Shown here in pieces: positions 5,310 through 13,081 of a stretch of 22,142 bases of DNA; positions within the stretch are counted from its first letter, which is position 1, and each line of letters starts with the position of its first letter. The DNA is from a bacterium (Candidatus Gribaldobacteria) CG10_big_fil_rev_8_21_14_0_10_37_21 (GTDB taxonomy: Bacteria; Patescibacteriota; Minisyncoccia; Minisyncoccales; CG1-02-41-26). The stretch is from NCBI GenBank assembly GCA_002773495.1, contig PFAX01000025.1, positions 6,447-28,588 of the forward strand, given 5' to 3'. The position numbers and the translations under genes were made by a program. The notes under the pieces are model-generated. The model saw only the letters and a program-made list of their open reading frames with translations. It was not told the DNA's origin and did not search any database.

Positions 5310-7775
5310 ATGTCATTTTTAGAAAATATTTTTAAAGATCCAGAGAAAACATATTTAAAAAAAGCTCAAAAGAAAGTTTTAGAAATAAATAATAAAGAAT
5401 TAGAGTTAGAAAAACTTTCAAATGAGGAATTAAAAGTCAAAGCGCTTTCTTTGAAAAACGAAATTCAACAAGGGAAAAACCCGGATGATTTTTTGGTAAT
5501 GGCTTTTGCTTTGGTCAGAGAGTCAAGCAAAAGAACCTTGCAACAAAGGCACTTTGATAGCCAGTTATTAGCTGGGATTGCTTTAAATGAGGGCAAAGTT
5601 ATTGAAATGAAAACCGGTGAAGGCAAAACACTGGCCTCAACAACAACTTGCTTTTTAAATGGCTTAACGGGTAAGGGTGTTCACTTAATAACGGTTAATG
5701 ATTATTTAGCTAAAAGAGATGCTGTTTGGATGGGGCAAATTTACCACGCCTTAGGGTTAACAATCAGTTGCTTAGCGCATGAGGGAGCTTTTCTTTATGA
5801 TCCAAACTTTGGCCTTGAAAAAGAAAAAGATTCAGATAGAGACGAAGCAAGGGATTTAAAAGGAGGTTTTAAGGTTGAAGAAAGTTATTTAAAGCCGGTC
5901 TCACGAAAAGAGGCCTATTTAGCTGACATAACCTATGGCACAAACCACGAGTTTGGTTTTGATTATTTAAGGGATAACTTAGTGCAAGCTCCAACTCAAA
6001 AAGTTCAACGCGGTTTTAATTATGCTATTATTGATGAGGTTGATTCTGTTTTAATTGATGAAGCCAGAACCCCTTTAATTATTTCAGCACCCGACTTAGA
6101 ATCATCAAAGTTATACAAAGATTTTGCTCGTATAGCCCCTCGTTTAAAGGAAGCAGAGGACTTTGAAATAGATGAGAAAATGAAAGCCACCTTCTTGACC
6201 GAAAAAGGCATTGAAAAAATTGAGCAGATTTTGGGCTTAACCAATATATATGAAAGCCATGGCATTAAATACTTACATTATATAGAGCAAAGTTTGCGGG
6301 CTGAAAGGTTTTTTAAAAAAGACATTGATTACATTATAAATAATGGCGAAGTGATTATTATAGATGAGTTTACTGGCAGGGTGATGCCAGGCAGGCGTTG
6401 GTCGGGTGGGTTGCACCAAGCCATTGAGGCCAAGGAGGGGGTGCAAGTTAAAGAAGAGTCAAAAACAATGGCCACCATTACTTTCCAAAACTATTTTAGA
6501 ATGTACAAAAAGTTAGCTGGCATGACAGGCACAGCTTTAACATCAGCTGAAGAGTTTGACAAAGTGTATGGTTTGAAGGTGATTGCTATGCCAACCAATA
6601 AGCCAGTTATCCGAATTGATTTACCCGATCAAATTTTTAAAACAGAAAAAGGCAAATTAAAATCGATTGTTAGCGAAATTAAAAAACGCCATGGCTTAGG
6701 CCAACCCATTTTAGTTGGCACAAGAAGTGTTGAAAAAAATGAGTATTTATCTGCGTTCTTGCGAAGAGAGGGTGTTGGCCATGAGATTTTAAACGCCAAG
6801 AATCATCAAAGGGAGGGTGAGATAATAGCCCAAGCTGGTAAAAAAGGGGCTGTTATGGTGGCTACCAATATGGCAGGTCGTGGTGTTGATATTATGTTAG
6901 GCGGTGTACCACCCAGTAAGGATAACCTTAAGGAATACGAAGCTTGGGAAAAAGAGAGAGAGGGGGTTATTCAATTAGGAGGGCTTTATGTTTTAGGCAC
7001 GGAAAGGCACGAAGCCAGACGGATTGATAACCAGCTAAGAGGAAGGTCAGGTAGGCAGGGCGATGCTGGCTGTAGCCAATTTTTTGTTTCTTTGGAAGAC
7101 GAGCTAATGCGGATTTTTGGGGGTGAGAAAATTCAACAAGTAATGACTATTTTAAAAGTAGAAGAAGATCAACCCATTGAATCAAAAATGATATCTTCAG
7201 TGATAGAAAAAGCCCAAACAAAAGTAGAGGGTTTAAACTTTGACTCTAGGAAATATGTCTTAGAATATGATGACGTTATTTCCAAGCAAAGAAATAAAAT
7301 TTATAAAGAGCGAGATAGGGTTTTAAGTATGGCTACCTTAGAGCTCAAGGAATTTATTTTAGATGTTTTAAACCAAGAGATAACTACCATTTTTCAAATG
7401 GCTGAGAATCCTCTGGCTGATTTAAAAGCAATTTTGCCCCTAAAAGAAGAAGAGATAAAAACAGAGGAACAAGTTTTGGTTAGGTGCGAGGAACTTTTAA
7501 AAGAAAAAGAAAACAAAGAAGGTGAGGAAGGTTTTTTGAAAGCTCTTAAGTTTGTTGTTTTAAAGACCTTGGATGATTTTTGGATAGAACACTTAGTTAA
7601 TTTAGACCATTTAAAGGACTCGGTATGTTTGAGGGCTTATGGGGGCCGAGACCCTTTGGTTGAGTATAAAACCGAGAGCCATAAAATGTTTCAGGGCTTA
7701 ATTGCTGAAGCCCACTCGCAAATTGCCCACTTGGCCTTTAAAATCAGCTTTAAAAATCAAATCCGAAGTAGCTAA
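5310..7775 (+). CDS. secA: preprotein translocase ATPase SecA
   Basis: 821 residues from the ATG at 5310. A GTG at 5259 extends the frame by 17 residues, but a -10-like TACAAT (5286-5291) lies between them and the product MSFLENIFKDPEKTYLKK begins like other SecA proteins. SecA drives precursors through SecYEG by ATP hydrolysis. Seen: Walker A MKTGEGKT (100-107), DEVD (242-245) followed by IDEARTPLIIS, the crosslinking-domain region, TGTALTSAEEF, ATNMAGRGVDIMLGG and QLRGRSGRQGDAGCSQFFVS, then helical wing/scaffold parts. The C-terminal Cys-rich zinc/SecB-binding tail is absent; the protein stops soon after LAFKISFKN. The last codons and the stop are inside the terminator stem. secD and secF lie about 3 kb downstream. 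Confidence 0.95.
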   Translation: MSFLENIFKDPEKTYLKKAQKKVLEINNKELELEKLSNEELKVKALSLKNEIQQGKNPDDFLVMAFALVRESSKRTLQQRHFDSQLLAGIALNEGKVIEMKTGEGKTLASTTTCFLNGLTGKGVHLITVNDYLAKRDAVWMGQIYHALGLTISCLAHEGAFLYDPNFGLEKEKDSDRDEARDLKGGFKVEESYLKPVSRKEAYLADITYGTNHEFGFDYLRDNLVQAPTQKVQRGFNYAIIDEVDSVLIDEARTPLIISAPDLESSKLYKDFARIAPRLKEAEDFEIDEKMKATFLTEKGIEKIEQILGLTNIYESHGIKYLHYIEQSLRAERFFKKDIDYIINNGEVIIIDEFTGRVMPGRRWSGGLHQAIEAKEGVQVKEESKTMATITFQNYFRMYKKLAGMTGTALTSAEEFDKVYGLKVIAMPTNKPVIRIDLPDQIFKTEKGKLKSIVSEIKKRHGLGQPILVGTRSVEKNEYLSAFLRREGVGHEILNAKNHQREGEIIAQAGKKGAVMVATNMAGRGVDIMLGGVPPSKDNLKEYEAWEKEREGVIQLGGLYVLGTERHEARRIDNQLRGRSGRQGDAGCSQFFVSLEDELMRIFGGEKIQQVMTILKVEEDQPIESKMISSVIEKAQTKVEGLNFDSRKYVLEYDDVISKQRNKIYKERDRVLSMATLELKEFILDVLNQEITTIFQMAENPLADLKAILPLKEEEIKTEEQVLVRCEELLKEKENKEGEEGFLKALKFVVLKTLDDFWIEHLVNLDHLKDSVCLRAYGGRDPLVEYKTESHKMFQGLIAEAHSQIAHLAFKISFKNQIRSS

Positions 7776-7826
7776 GCTCCTTCGTCCGAAGGATCTTAGC
7801 TACTTCGGAGCTACTTCGGATTTTTT
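7761..7826 (+). terminator. secA terminator with two alternative stems
   Basis: CCGAAGTAGCTAAG (7763-7776) pairs with CTTAGCTACTTCGG (7795-7808), enclosing CCTTC/GAAGG. A second copy, AGCTACTTCGGAT (7809-7821), can instead pair with ATCCGAAGTAGCT (7761-7773) and is followed directly by a T-run. The secA TAA (7773-7775) lies inside the stem. Confidence 0.8.
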
Positions 7827-7838
7827 ATTTGTGTTTTT

Positions 7839-7876
7839 ACTCTTAATAATAATGCGATCGCATTATTATTAAGAGT
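7839..7876. repeat. 38-bp perfect palindrome centred on CGATCG
   Basis: The left arm 7839-7857 (ACTCTTAATAATAATGCGA) is the exact reverse complement of 7858-7876, with GCGATCGC at the centre. No U-tract follows on either strand. It shares its CGATCG centre and 38-bp length with the element at 21970-22007. Confidence 0.95.
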
Positions 7877-7896
7877 TAGAAAAAAATTCATTTGTT

Positions 7897-7925
7897 TTGT
7901 AAAAAAGGTAAAGATTTGCTATGCT
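7897..7925 (+). promoter_or_regulatory. promoter of the orphan 333-residue ORF
   Basis: TTGTAA (7897-7902), a 17-base spacer and TATGCT (7920-7925). Leader is about 75 bases and contains a small GTTAAC/GTTTAAC inverted repeat around 7940-7962. Confidence 0.5.
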
Positions 7926-8005
7926 GGGCTAACTATTTAGGTTAACAGTTTTGTTGTTTAACAATTTAATTTTGTTTTTAAAGCCATGAAAGGAGTGAGG
8001 GGCAT

Positions 8006-9007
8006 GTGAAGCGAAGCAAGAGAAAAAGATTAAAAGAGGTTTCGTTGCTAAAAAGCAAGGAGCCCATTGTTTTTGAAGTTTTAGCGATGTTTTATGGTTT
8101 TGCTGGCTGGGGAGCTTGCCATCATTATCCGACAATCGCTAAAAGACTTGAAATAATCACGCCAAACGAAGCCCACGCTTTAAAGTGGTATGGGATGCAT
8201 TTCTTGGGTTGGAGTGATAAGGAAGATGTTTATTATCAGAAGCAGGGAGAGAGAGCTCTCTTTGATATTGAAAAATGTGAACTTAAAAGAAAAGGAGAAA
8301 AGAAAATGACACCACAAGAAGAATTTGCGAAAGTGAAAGCGGCACTTATCTTAAAGAGGGAAAGCGATAATGATTTCGGGTCGCTTTTAGAAAAAATTGA
8401 ATTAGTTTATATTAAAAAAAAGCGTGTGAAGATTTATTTCAAAGGAATTTTCACAAAGATTATAGGTGGCGAGTCGCTTGTAGATATCGCCAATTCTTGG
8501 GGCTTAAGCGAGACATTTGTGATAACAGTAGCGGGGCTTATTTTTTGTTTGGCTTACCCCGACAATATGAGTGAAGCCAGGCAGGAAAGTAAAGTGTTGT
8601 ATGGCGAGTTAATTTCTGCCTACAAAAAACACTTGTCAGCCAGGATAGAAGCGGAAAAATTGCAGGTTGGACCTAGTGTCATAACAGAGGAGGAATCCGA
8701 GATGGAGGATACTATCCACGAGAAATGGCATTCGTCTATTTTAGTTCCTGTGGATTTTTCAGCGATAGAGGGAGAAAACATAGAAGATTCTGTTGTGGGC
8801 GTTGTTCTTAAAATAGAAGCCCAGCCGCCATCAGTTATTTTTGAAAGTGGCTGGAGGGGGGACATTAGGTACTTGTCAAGCGTTTTGACTAACGACGAAA
8901 TCATTTTAATAAATGATTCGTTAAGGCCAGGAACGAAGATTGTCAGGCAAAGGGAAGGTGACCCTGAAAAGGGCACCTGTTATTTGCTAAGGACTTGGAA
9001 TCCTTAA
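8006..9007 (+). CDS. orphan hypothetical protein with nested Shine-Dalgarno starts
   Basis: 333 residues from GTG at 8006; I do not recognise the family. AAGGAG (7990-7995) lies 10 bases upstream of the GTG, rare in this window. The N-terminus is very basic (KRSKRKRLK), followed by an aromatic/His region (YGFAGWGACHHYP). The middle has a helical segment with an HTH-like stretch (ESLVDIANSWGLSETFVITV, about 155-175). The C-terminal ~100 residues look like a beta-rich domain. Two in-frame ATGs each have their own good ribosome site: M101 at 8306 (AAGGAG, 8-base spacing) and M233 at 8702 (AGGAGG, 8-base spacing). Codon choice and these sites differ from neighbours, hinting at transfer. A 7-codon ORF (7985-8008) overlaps its start and could couple translation. 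The reading frame is solid; the function is unknown. Confidence 0.7.
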   Translation: MKRSKRKRLKEVSLLKSKEPIVFEVLAMFYGFAGWGACHHYPTIAKRLEIITPNEAHALKWYGMHFLGWSDKEDVYYQKQGERALFDIEKCELKRKGEKKMTPQEEFAKVKAALILKRESDNDFGSLLEKIELVYIKKKRVKIYFKGIFTKIIGGESLVDIANSWGLSETFVITVAGLIFCLAYPDNMSEARQESKVLYGELISAYKKHLSARIEAEKLQVGPSVITEEESEMEDTIHEKWHSSILVPVDFSAIEGENIEDSVVGVVLKIEAQPPSVIFESGWRGDIRYLSSVLTNDEIILINDSLRPGTKIVRQREGDPEKGTCYLLRTWNP

Positions 9008-9025
9008 CATAATATCGTTTATATC

Positions 9026-9059
9026 CTGCCAACCCAAAGGGGCTCTGGCAGTTTTATTT
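9026..9059 (+). terminator. intrinsic terminator
   Basis: CTGCCA (9026-9031) pairs with TGGCAG (9046-9051), with inner CCC/GGG, followed by TTTTATTTTATT. Ends the orphan ORF transcript. Confidence 0.8.
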
Positions 9060-9075
9060 TATTCAGCAAGTACCC

Positions 9076-9105
9076 TTGACATTAAAGCAGGAGTTTTGCT
9101 ATAAT
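9076..9105 (+). promoter_or_regulatory. promoter of the AbiE module
   Basis: TTGACA (9076-9081), an 18-base spacer and TATAAT (9100-9105). Both hexamers are perfect consensus. Predicted start near 9112, inside the operator-like inverted repeat. Confidence 0.85.
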
Positions 9106-9133
9106 CATATTAATTCATTTTTAATGTAATATG
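9106..9133 (+). promoter_or_regulatory. candidate AbiEi operator over the start codon
   Basis: CATATTA (9106-9112) and TAATATG (9127-9133) are perfect inverted repeats spanning the transcription start; the right arm contains the abiEi ATG (9131). AbiEi antitoxins are known to autorepress by binding inverted repeats in their promoter, so this is a plausible operator. Alternatively it may act as an RNA hairpin hiding the start. Confidence 0.5.
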
Positions 9134-9757
9134 CCAAAGAAACTAAATCGCCTCCAAGTAGAGGAAACTCTCAAATCAAAAGGAATTTTATTTTTTAGCC
9201 CTCAAGAGTTAAGCGACATTTTTGCTGTTTCAAGAACAGCAGCCGCCTCTTTTATTTCCAGTAATCTTAAAAGCGGCTTGTTTATTAAACTTAAAGCTAA
9301 TTGTTATATTTTGAAAGATAGCCAACCCTCATTTTATTTTTTAGCCAACAAGCTTTATCAACCCTCGTATATTTCTTTAGAAACCGCCCTCTCGTTTTAT
9401 GGGATAATTCCAGAAACAGTTTACACTTTAACTTCTTTAACAACTAAGCCAACAAGGGAGTTTATGACGCAAAAGGGAGTTTTTTCTTATCAAAAAATAA
9501 AGAAATCAGTTTTTACGGGGTATCTTCCTTTAAAAATTGAAAACAATTTAGTTTATTTTGCTTCGCCAGAAAAGGCCTTAGCTGATTATCTTTATTTCGT
9601 TGACTTAAAAAAGACATCTTTAAGCGAAAGGTTAGATTTAAAAAAAGTAAACAAAAAAGAATTATTAAAATGGTTGTTGGTGTTTCAAAGACCCTCCTTG
9701 CTTAAACTAATTAAACAAATCTATGCTAACCAACGAAACCTTAATAAAATTAACTAA
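9131..9757 (+). CDS. abiEi: AbiEi family antitoxin / transcriptional regulator
   Basis: 208 residues. An N-terminal winged helix-turn-helix (about 1-60, with SPQELSDIFAVSRTAAASFI and a wing GLFIKLKANCYIL) is followed by the AbiEi core: PSYISLETALSFYGIIPETV (about 78-98), then VYFASPEKALADYLYF (about 142-157), the EKAL-D signature of this antitoxin family. The N-terminal domain represses its own promoter; the C-terminal domain neutralises AbiEii. Start ATG at 9131 lies behind a consensus promoter and inside an inverted repeat. The gene overlaps abiEii by 35 bp. The length is typical for the family. Confidence 0.85.
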   Translation: MPKKLNRLQVEETLKSKGILFFSPQELSDIFAVSRTAAASFISSNLKSGLFIKLKANCYILKDSQPSFYFLANKLYQPSYISLETALSFYGIIPETVYTLTSLTTKPTREFMTQKGVFSYQKIKKSVFTGYLPLKIENNLVYFASPEKALADYLYFVDLKKTSLSERLDLKKVNKKELLKWLLVFQRPSLLKLIKQIYANQRNLNKIN

Positions 9758-10460
9758 TTTAAAACAAACCACTAGAGAAAATCTTTTCAGAGAATATAGC
9801 CAGCATTTATTTTTGTCTGCTTTATACCAACAGAAAGGGTCGGAGAAATTACTTTTTAAAGGCGGGACGGCCTTGAGAATTATTTTTCAGAGCCCCCGTT
9901 TTTCTGAAGACCTTGACTTTACAGCGGTTAACCTAAATAAGAGGCAAATTGAAGATATTTTAACTGAAACCCTTGTTTTACTTGAAAGGGCTTCTTTTGT
10001 TGTCGAACTAAAAGAAGGCAAACTTACAAGCGGGGGCTATTTGGCTTTGATTTCTTTTTCTTTTCCTTCAATTCAGGTTGAAATAAAGTTAGAAATTTCT
10101 TTAAGAAAAACTCATATTTTAAAAGCTCAAAGAGCTTTAATAGTTAACGACTATCTGCCTGCTTTTACTTTAGCCCATTTGCCAGAAGACGCACTTGTCA
10201 AAGAAAAAGTTCAAACTCTTTTAGAAAGAGAGAAGCCGCGTGATTTTTATGATTTTTGGTTTTTTTTGGCGCATAATTTTTCTGCGGTTAAAAGTGAACA
10301 AGTGCTTAATAAAGTTTTAGATTTACTCAAAAAGAATAAACTTGACTTTAACAGGGAATTAAAAAAGTTTTTACCGGCGAGCCAAGCTCAACAAGTTAAG
10401 AACTTTCGCCCCGACTTAGAAAGAAAAATTTTAATGTTTTTAAGCAAAAATAAGGTCTAA
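9723..10460 (+). CDS. abiEii: AbiEii nucleotidyltransferase toxin
   Basis: 245 residues, at the short end for AbiEii (about 250-300). Family motifs are intact: KGGTALR (46-52), RFSEDLDF (59-66, with the metal-binding D63 and D65) and the third motif around 160-177 (KEKVQTLLEREKPRDFYD, with R173, D174 and D177). Members of this DUF1814/MenA-like family transfer nucleotides; characterised relatives modify tRNA 3' ends and cause reversible growth arrest, giving phage abortive infection or plasmid maintenance. Overlap with the antitoxin by 35 bp ensures coupled synthesis. No Shine-Dalgarno is visible. The catalytic set looks complete. The target here is not known. Confidence 0.88.
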   Translation: MLTNETLIKLTNLKQTTRENLFREYSQHLFLSALYQQKGSEKLLFKGGTALRIIFQSPRFSEDLDFTAVNLNKRQIEDILTETLVLLERASFVVELKEGKLTSGGYLALISFSFPSIQVEIKLEISLRKTHILKAQRALIVNDYLPAFTLAHLPEDALVKEKVQTLLEREKPRDFYDFWFFLAHNFSAVKSEQVLNKVLDLLKKNKLDFNRELKKFLPASQAQQVKNFRPDLERKILMFLSKNKV

Positions 10461-10472
10461 ATAGGCGAGTGA

Positions 10473-10501
10473 TTGCATTTTTTAAGGAAGTTTGGTATAG
10501 T
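10473..10501 (+). promoter_or_regulatory. secDF promoter
   Basis: TTGCAT (10473-10478), a 17-base spacer and TATAGT (10496-10501). A small hairpin AGGTC-A-GACCT follows before the secD ATG; no Shine-Dalgarno. Confidence 0.6.
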
Positions 10502-10536
10502 AGGTTTGTATTAGGTCAGACCTCGTACAGCTTTTT

Positions 10537-11991
10537 ATGAAGCAACCAGCAAGAAAGAAAAAATATATTAACTTAACTATTATCGCTGGAATATTTCTAG
10601 TTGTTTTTAATTTGACTTTTCCTTCTTATTTTAATAGGGGGGTTTTATTTTTTAATACCCAAACAGCCAAGATTCCCTTAGTTAAGGTGTTGTCCCATTT
10701 GCCTCAATTACCAGAAAAACAATTTAAGTTAGGGCTTGATTTATTAGGGGGGAGCCATCTTGTTTACCAAGCTGACTTATCTAAGGTAGAAGTTGTAGAA
10801 CAAGCTGAAGCCATGGAGGGCTTGCGAGATGTGATTGAACGAAGAGTTAATTTATTCGGTGTTTCAGAGCCAGTTGTCACAGTGCAAGAAGCAGGAGGGA
10901 TTTATCGCTTGAATGTTGAATTAGCTGGAGTCTTAGATATAAAAGAGGCAATTAAGCAAATTGGTAAAACCCCTTACCTTGAGTTTAAGACCCAAAAATC
11001 AGAAGAAGAAACCGAAAGTATTTTAAAACGAATTGAGGACTTAAGCCAAAAATCAGAAACTGATTTAACTCTTGATGAAAAGGTAGAAAAGTTAACTTTA
11101 GAAACAGGGGATCCGTTTTTTAATCAAACTGATTTAACAGGCCGATACTTAAAAAAAGCCGAGGTTGGCTTTGAGCAAAACGGCATTGAGCCCATTGTTT
11201 TAATTGAGTTTGATTCAGAGGGTGCTGAACTTTTCAAGATATTAACCCAAGAGAATATTGGCAAACGAGTGGCCATTTATATTGACAACAGCCCCGTTTC
11301 AGCACCAGTTGTTAACGAAGCCATCATGTCGGGTAAGGCGCAAATTTCCGGTGGTTTTACAATTGATCAAGCGAAAGAGTTAGCGCGTAATTTATCTGCG
11401 GGGGCATTGCCCGTACCAATTGAGTTAATTTCGCAAAACACAATTGGGCCAAGTTTAGGTAAAATTTCTCTTTTAAAATCATTAAGAGCCGCCATTTTTG
11501 CTTTCTTGTTAATTGCTTTATTTATGTTTTGTTTTTATCGCTTAAATGGGCTTTTGTCTGTAATTGCCCTTTTATTATATGGCTTAGTTTTGCTTTTTCT
11601 TTTTAAATATATTCCCATCACTTTAACTTTAGCTGGCATTGGGGGTGCTTTGCTTTCTATTGGCATGGCAGTTGACGCGAATGTTTTAATTTTTGAAAGG
11701 TTTAAAGAAGAAAGAAAAAAAGAAGATAATTTTTTAAAAAATATAGAGGAGGCCTTTAAAAGGGCCTGGCCCTCAATTAGGGACAGCAACCTAACTACTT
11801 TAATTATTGCTTTAATTATGTTTAGCTTTGGGGCGAGCTTTGTTAAGGGTTTTGCTTTAACTTTAGCAATTGGCATAATGGTTTCGATGCTAACTTCAAT
11901 GTTAGCCACCAGAGTTTTAATGCAAGCTTTTACCGGAATTCGCCTTGATAAAATGATGAATAACAAAACCAGAATAATGACAAACAACTAA
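10537..11991 (+). CDS. secD: protein translocase subunit SecD
   Basis: 484 residues. SecD and SecF form an RND-type membrane complex that uses the proton-motive force to help pull exported proteins off SecYEG. One N-terminal TM helix (about 10-28) is followed by the conserved FKLGLDLLGGSHLVYQAD (63-80) and the periplasmic P1 region (80-300, with ERRVNLFGVSEP and TGRYLKKAEV). The five C-terminal TM helices (about 305-465) include GMAVDANVLIFERFKEE, whose Asp is the conserved TM4 residue. It reads into secF 77 bp downstream. Its last ~10 residues (after RLDKMMN) are encoded by an intergenic repeat and are Asn/Thr-rich, unlike usual SecD ends. Confidence 0.95.
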   Translation: MKQPARKKKYINLTIIAGIFLVVFNLTFPSYFNRGVLFFNTQTAKIPLVKVLSHLPQLPEKQFKLGLDLLGGSHLVYQADLSKVEVVEQAEAMEGLRDVIERRVNLFGVSEPVVTVQEAGGIYRLNVELAGVLDIKEAIKQIGKTPYLEFKTQKSEEETESILKRIEDLSQKSETDLTLDEKVEKLTLETGDPFFNQTDLTGRYLKKAEVGFEQNGIEPIVLIEFDSEGAELFKILTQENIGKRVAIYIDNSPVSAPVVNEAIMSGKAQISGGFTIDQAKELARNLSAGALPVPIELISQNTIGPSLGKISLLKSLRAAIFAFLLIALFMFCFYRLNGLLSVIALLLYGLVLLFLFKYIPITLTLAGIGGALLSIGMAVDANVLIFERFKEERKKEDNFLKNIEEAFKRAWPSIRDSNLTTLIIALIMFSFGASFVKGFALTLAIGIMVSMLTSMLATRVLMQAFTGIRLDKMMNNKTRIMTNN

Positions 11992-12066
11992 ACCAGAATG
12001 ACGAATTTAAGCATTTGTTATTTGGGCTTTATTATTTATTCGTCATTCGGATTTCGTCATTGTTAG
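11950..12066. repeat. ATGACGAAT-word inverted repeat between secD and secF
   Basis: GAATGACGAAT (near 11996-12006) and ATTCGTCATTC (near 12038-12048) are exact inverted copies. Further degenerate copies occur on each side (CCAGAATAATGACAAAC, ATTTCGTCATTG). The left half forms the secD 3' end and stop; the right half ends just before the secF ATG. Confidence 0.75.
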
Positions 12067-12068
12067 AT

Positions 12069-12962
12069 ATGCTTATCAAACAACGTAAAAAATTATACAT
12101 CTTTTCAGCCACTTTAGTTGTAGGGGCTATTTTATGTCTCGCTATTTTTGGTTTAAACTTGGGGATTGATTTCACTGGGGGCGCTTTGCTTTCTGTTGAG
12201 TATAAAACCCCTCCAACAGTTGACCAAGTCAGAGGTGCCTTGAACGAACTTAAGTTGAGCTCTTTCACTGCCCAAAAAAGCGGGCAAAATGGCTTTTTAA
12301 TCAGAACACAAGATATTTCTGAAGAAAACCACCAAAATATTATTCAGGCCTTGTCAGTTTTGGGCGAATTAAAACCAGACCAAGAAAAATTTGAAAGCAT
12401 TGGCCCTTCCATTGGCCAAGAGTTAAAAGATAAAACCAGAGTGGTTGTTATTTTATCTTTACTTTGTATTTTAGTATATGTGGCCTTTGCTTTTCGAAAA
12501 ATATCTAAGCCCGTTCAATCATATGTTTATGGCATCGCGGGACTCTTGGCTCTCTGCCATGATGTTTTAATCCCCTTAGGTATTTTTGCTGTTTTAGGTC
12601 ATTATTTTTCAGCTGAAATAAATATTCCGTTGATTACTGCTTTCTTAACGGTTTTCGGCTATTCAATTAACGATTCGGTGGTTGTTTTTGATCGGGTCAG
12701 GGAAAACCTTTTAACATCAAAAACCACTGATTTTGAAACAATTCTTGATCAAAGTATTAAGCAATCAGCCACCCGTTCTTTAAATACGGCCTTAACAACG
12801 ATTATTGCCCTTTTTTGTATTTTAATTTTAGGGGGTGAGACCTTGCACTGGTTTGCTTTGGCTTTAATTTTAGGCATTGGCTTCGGGACGTATTCTTCTT
12901 TGTTTTTAGCTACCCCCCTTGTTTTAACTTACGAGAAGTTTAGAAAAAAGAAAAGGGATTGA
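12069..12962 (+). CDS. secF: protein translocase subunit SecF
   Basis: 297 residues from ATG at 12069. An in-frame TTG at 12015 would add 18 residues encoded by the repeat, which is unlikely. Partner of SecD in the SecDF export motor. The N-terminal TM helix (about 8-28) is followed by LNLGIDFTGGALLSVEY (29-45), the SecF hallmark, and a small P4 domain. Five C-terminal helices include YSINDSVVVFDRVRENLL, with the conserved Asp of TM4, and SATRSLNTALTTI. Ends at TGA. A YajC gene is not visible nearby. Confidence 0.95.
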   Translation: MLIKQRKKLYIFSATLVVGAILCLAIFGLNLGIDFTGGALLSVEYKTPPTVDQVRGALNELKLSSFTAQKSGQNGFLIRTQDISEENHQNIIQALSVLGELKPDQEKFESIGPSIGQELKDKTRVVVILSLLCILVYVAFAFRKISKPVQSYVYGIAGLLALCHDVLIPLGIFAVLGHYFSAEINIPLITAFLTVFGYSINDSVVVFDRVRENLLTSKTTDFETILDQSIKQSATRSLNTALTTIIALFCILILGGETLHWFALALILGIGFGTYSSLFLATPLVLTYEKFRKKKRD

Positions 12963-13016
12963 CCTTGTTAAATAGCCCAATGGCTAATTTTGCCAAGCAA
13001 AATTATTTAACAGGGT
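12962..13016. repeat. three-way-junction inverted repeat after secF
   Basis: An 11-bp outer stem (12962-12972 with 13006-13016, one wobble) encloses two hairpins: GCC-CAAT-GGC (12975-12984) and TAATTTTG-CCAAG-CAAAATTA (12985-13005). The stem end abuts TTGACT (13016-13021), a possible -35 for the next gene. A T-run follows only after TTGAC, so it is a doubtful terminator. Confidence 0.7.
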
Positions 13017-13056
13017 TGACTTTTTTATTGCTTTATGCTTGAATATAGTAAAGTTA

Positions 13057-13074
13057 CAGGGGTCTGCCCCTTGT
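13057..13074 (+). promoter_or_regulatory. hairpin in the leader of the sigma4/HARE gene
   Basis: AGGGG-TCTG-CCCCT lies about 10 bases before the ATG at 13082. It has the same style as the AGGTCAGACCT hairpin before secD. It may protect the mRNA 5' end or modulate initiation. Confidence 0.35.
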
Positions 13075-13081
13075 TAATTTT

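Noticed and set aside
12015..12068. TTG start adding 18 residues to SecF
   Set aside because: The extension is encoded by an inverted repeat; ATG at 12069 directly precedes the first basic/TM segment.
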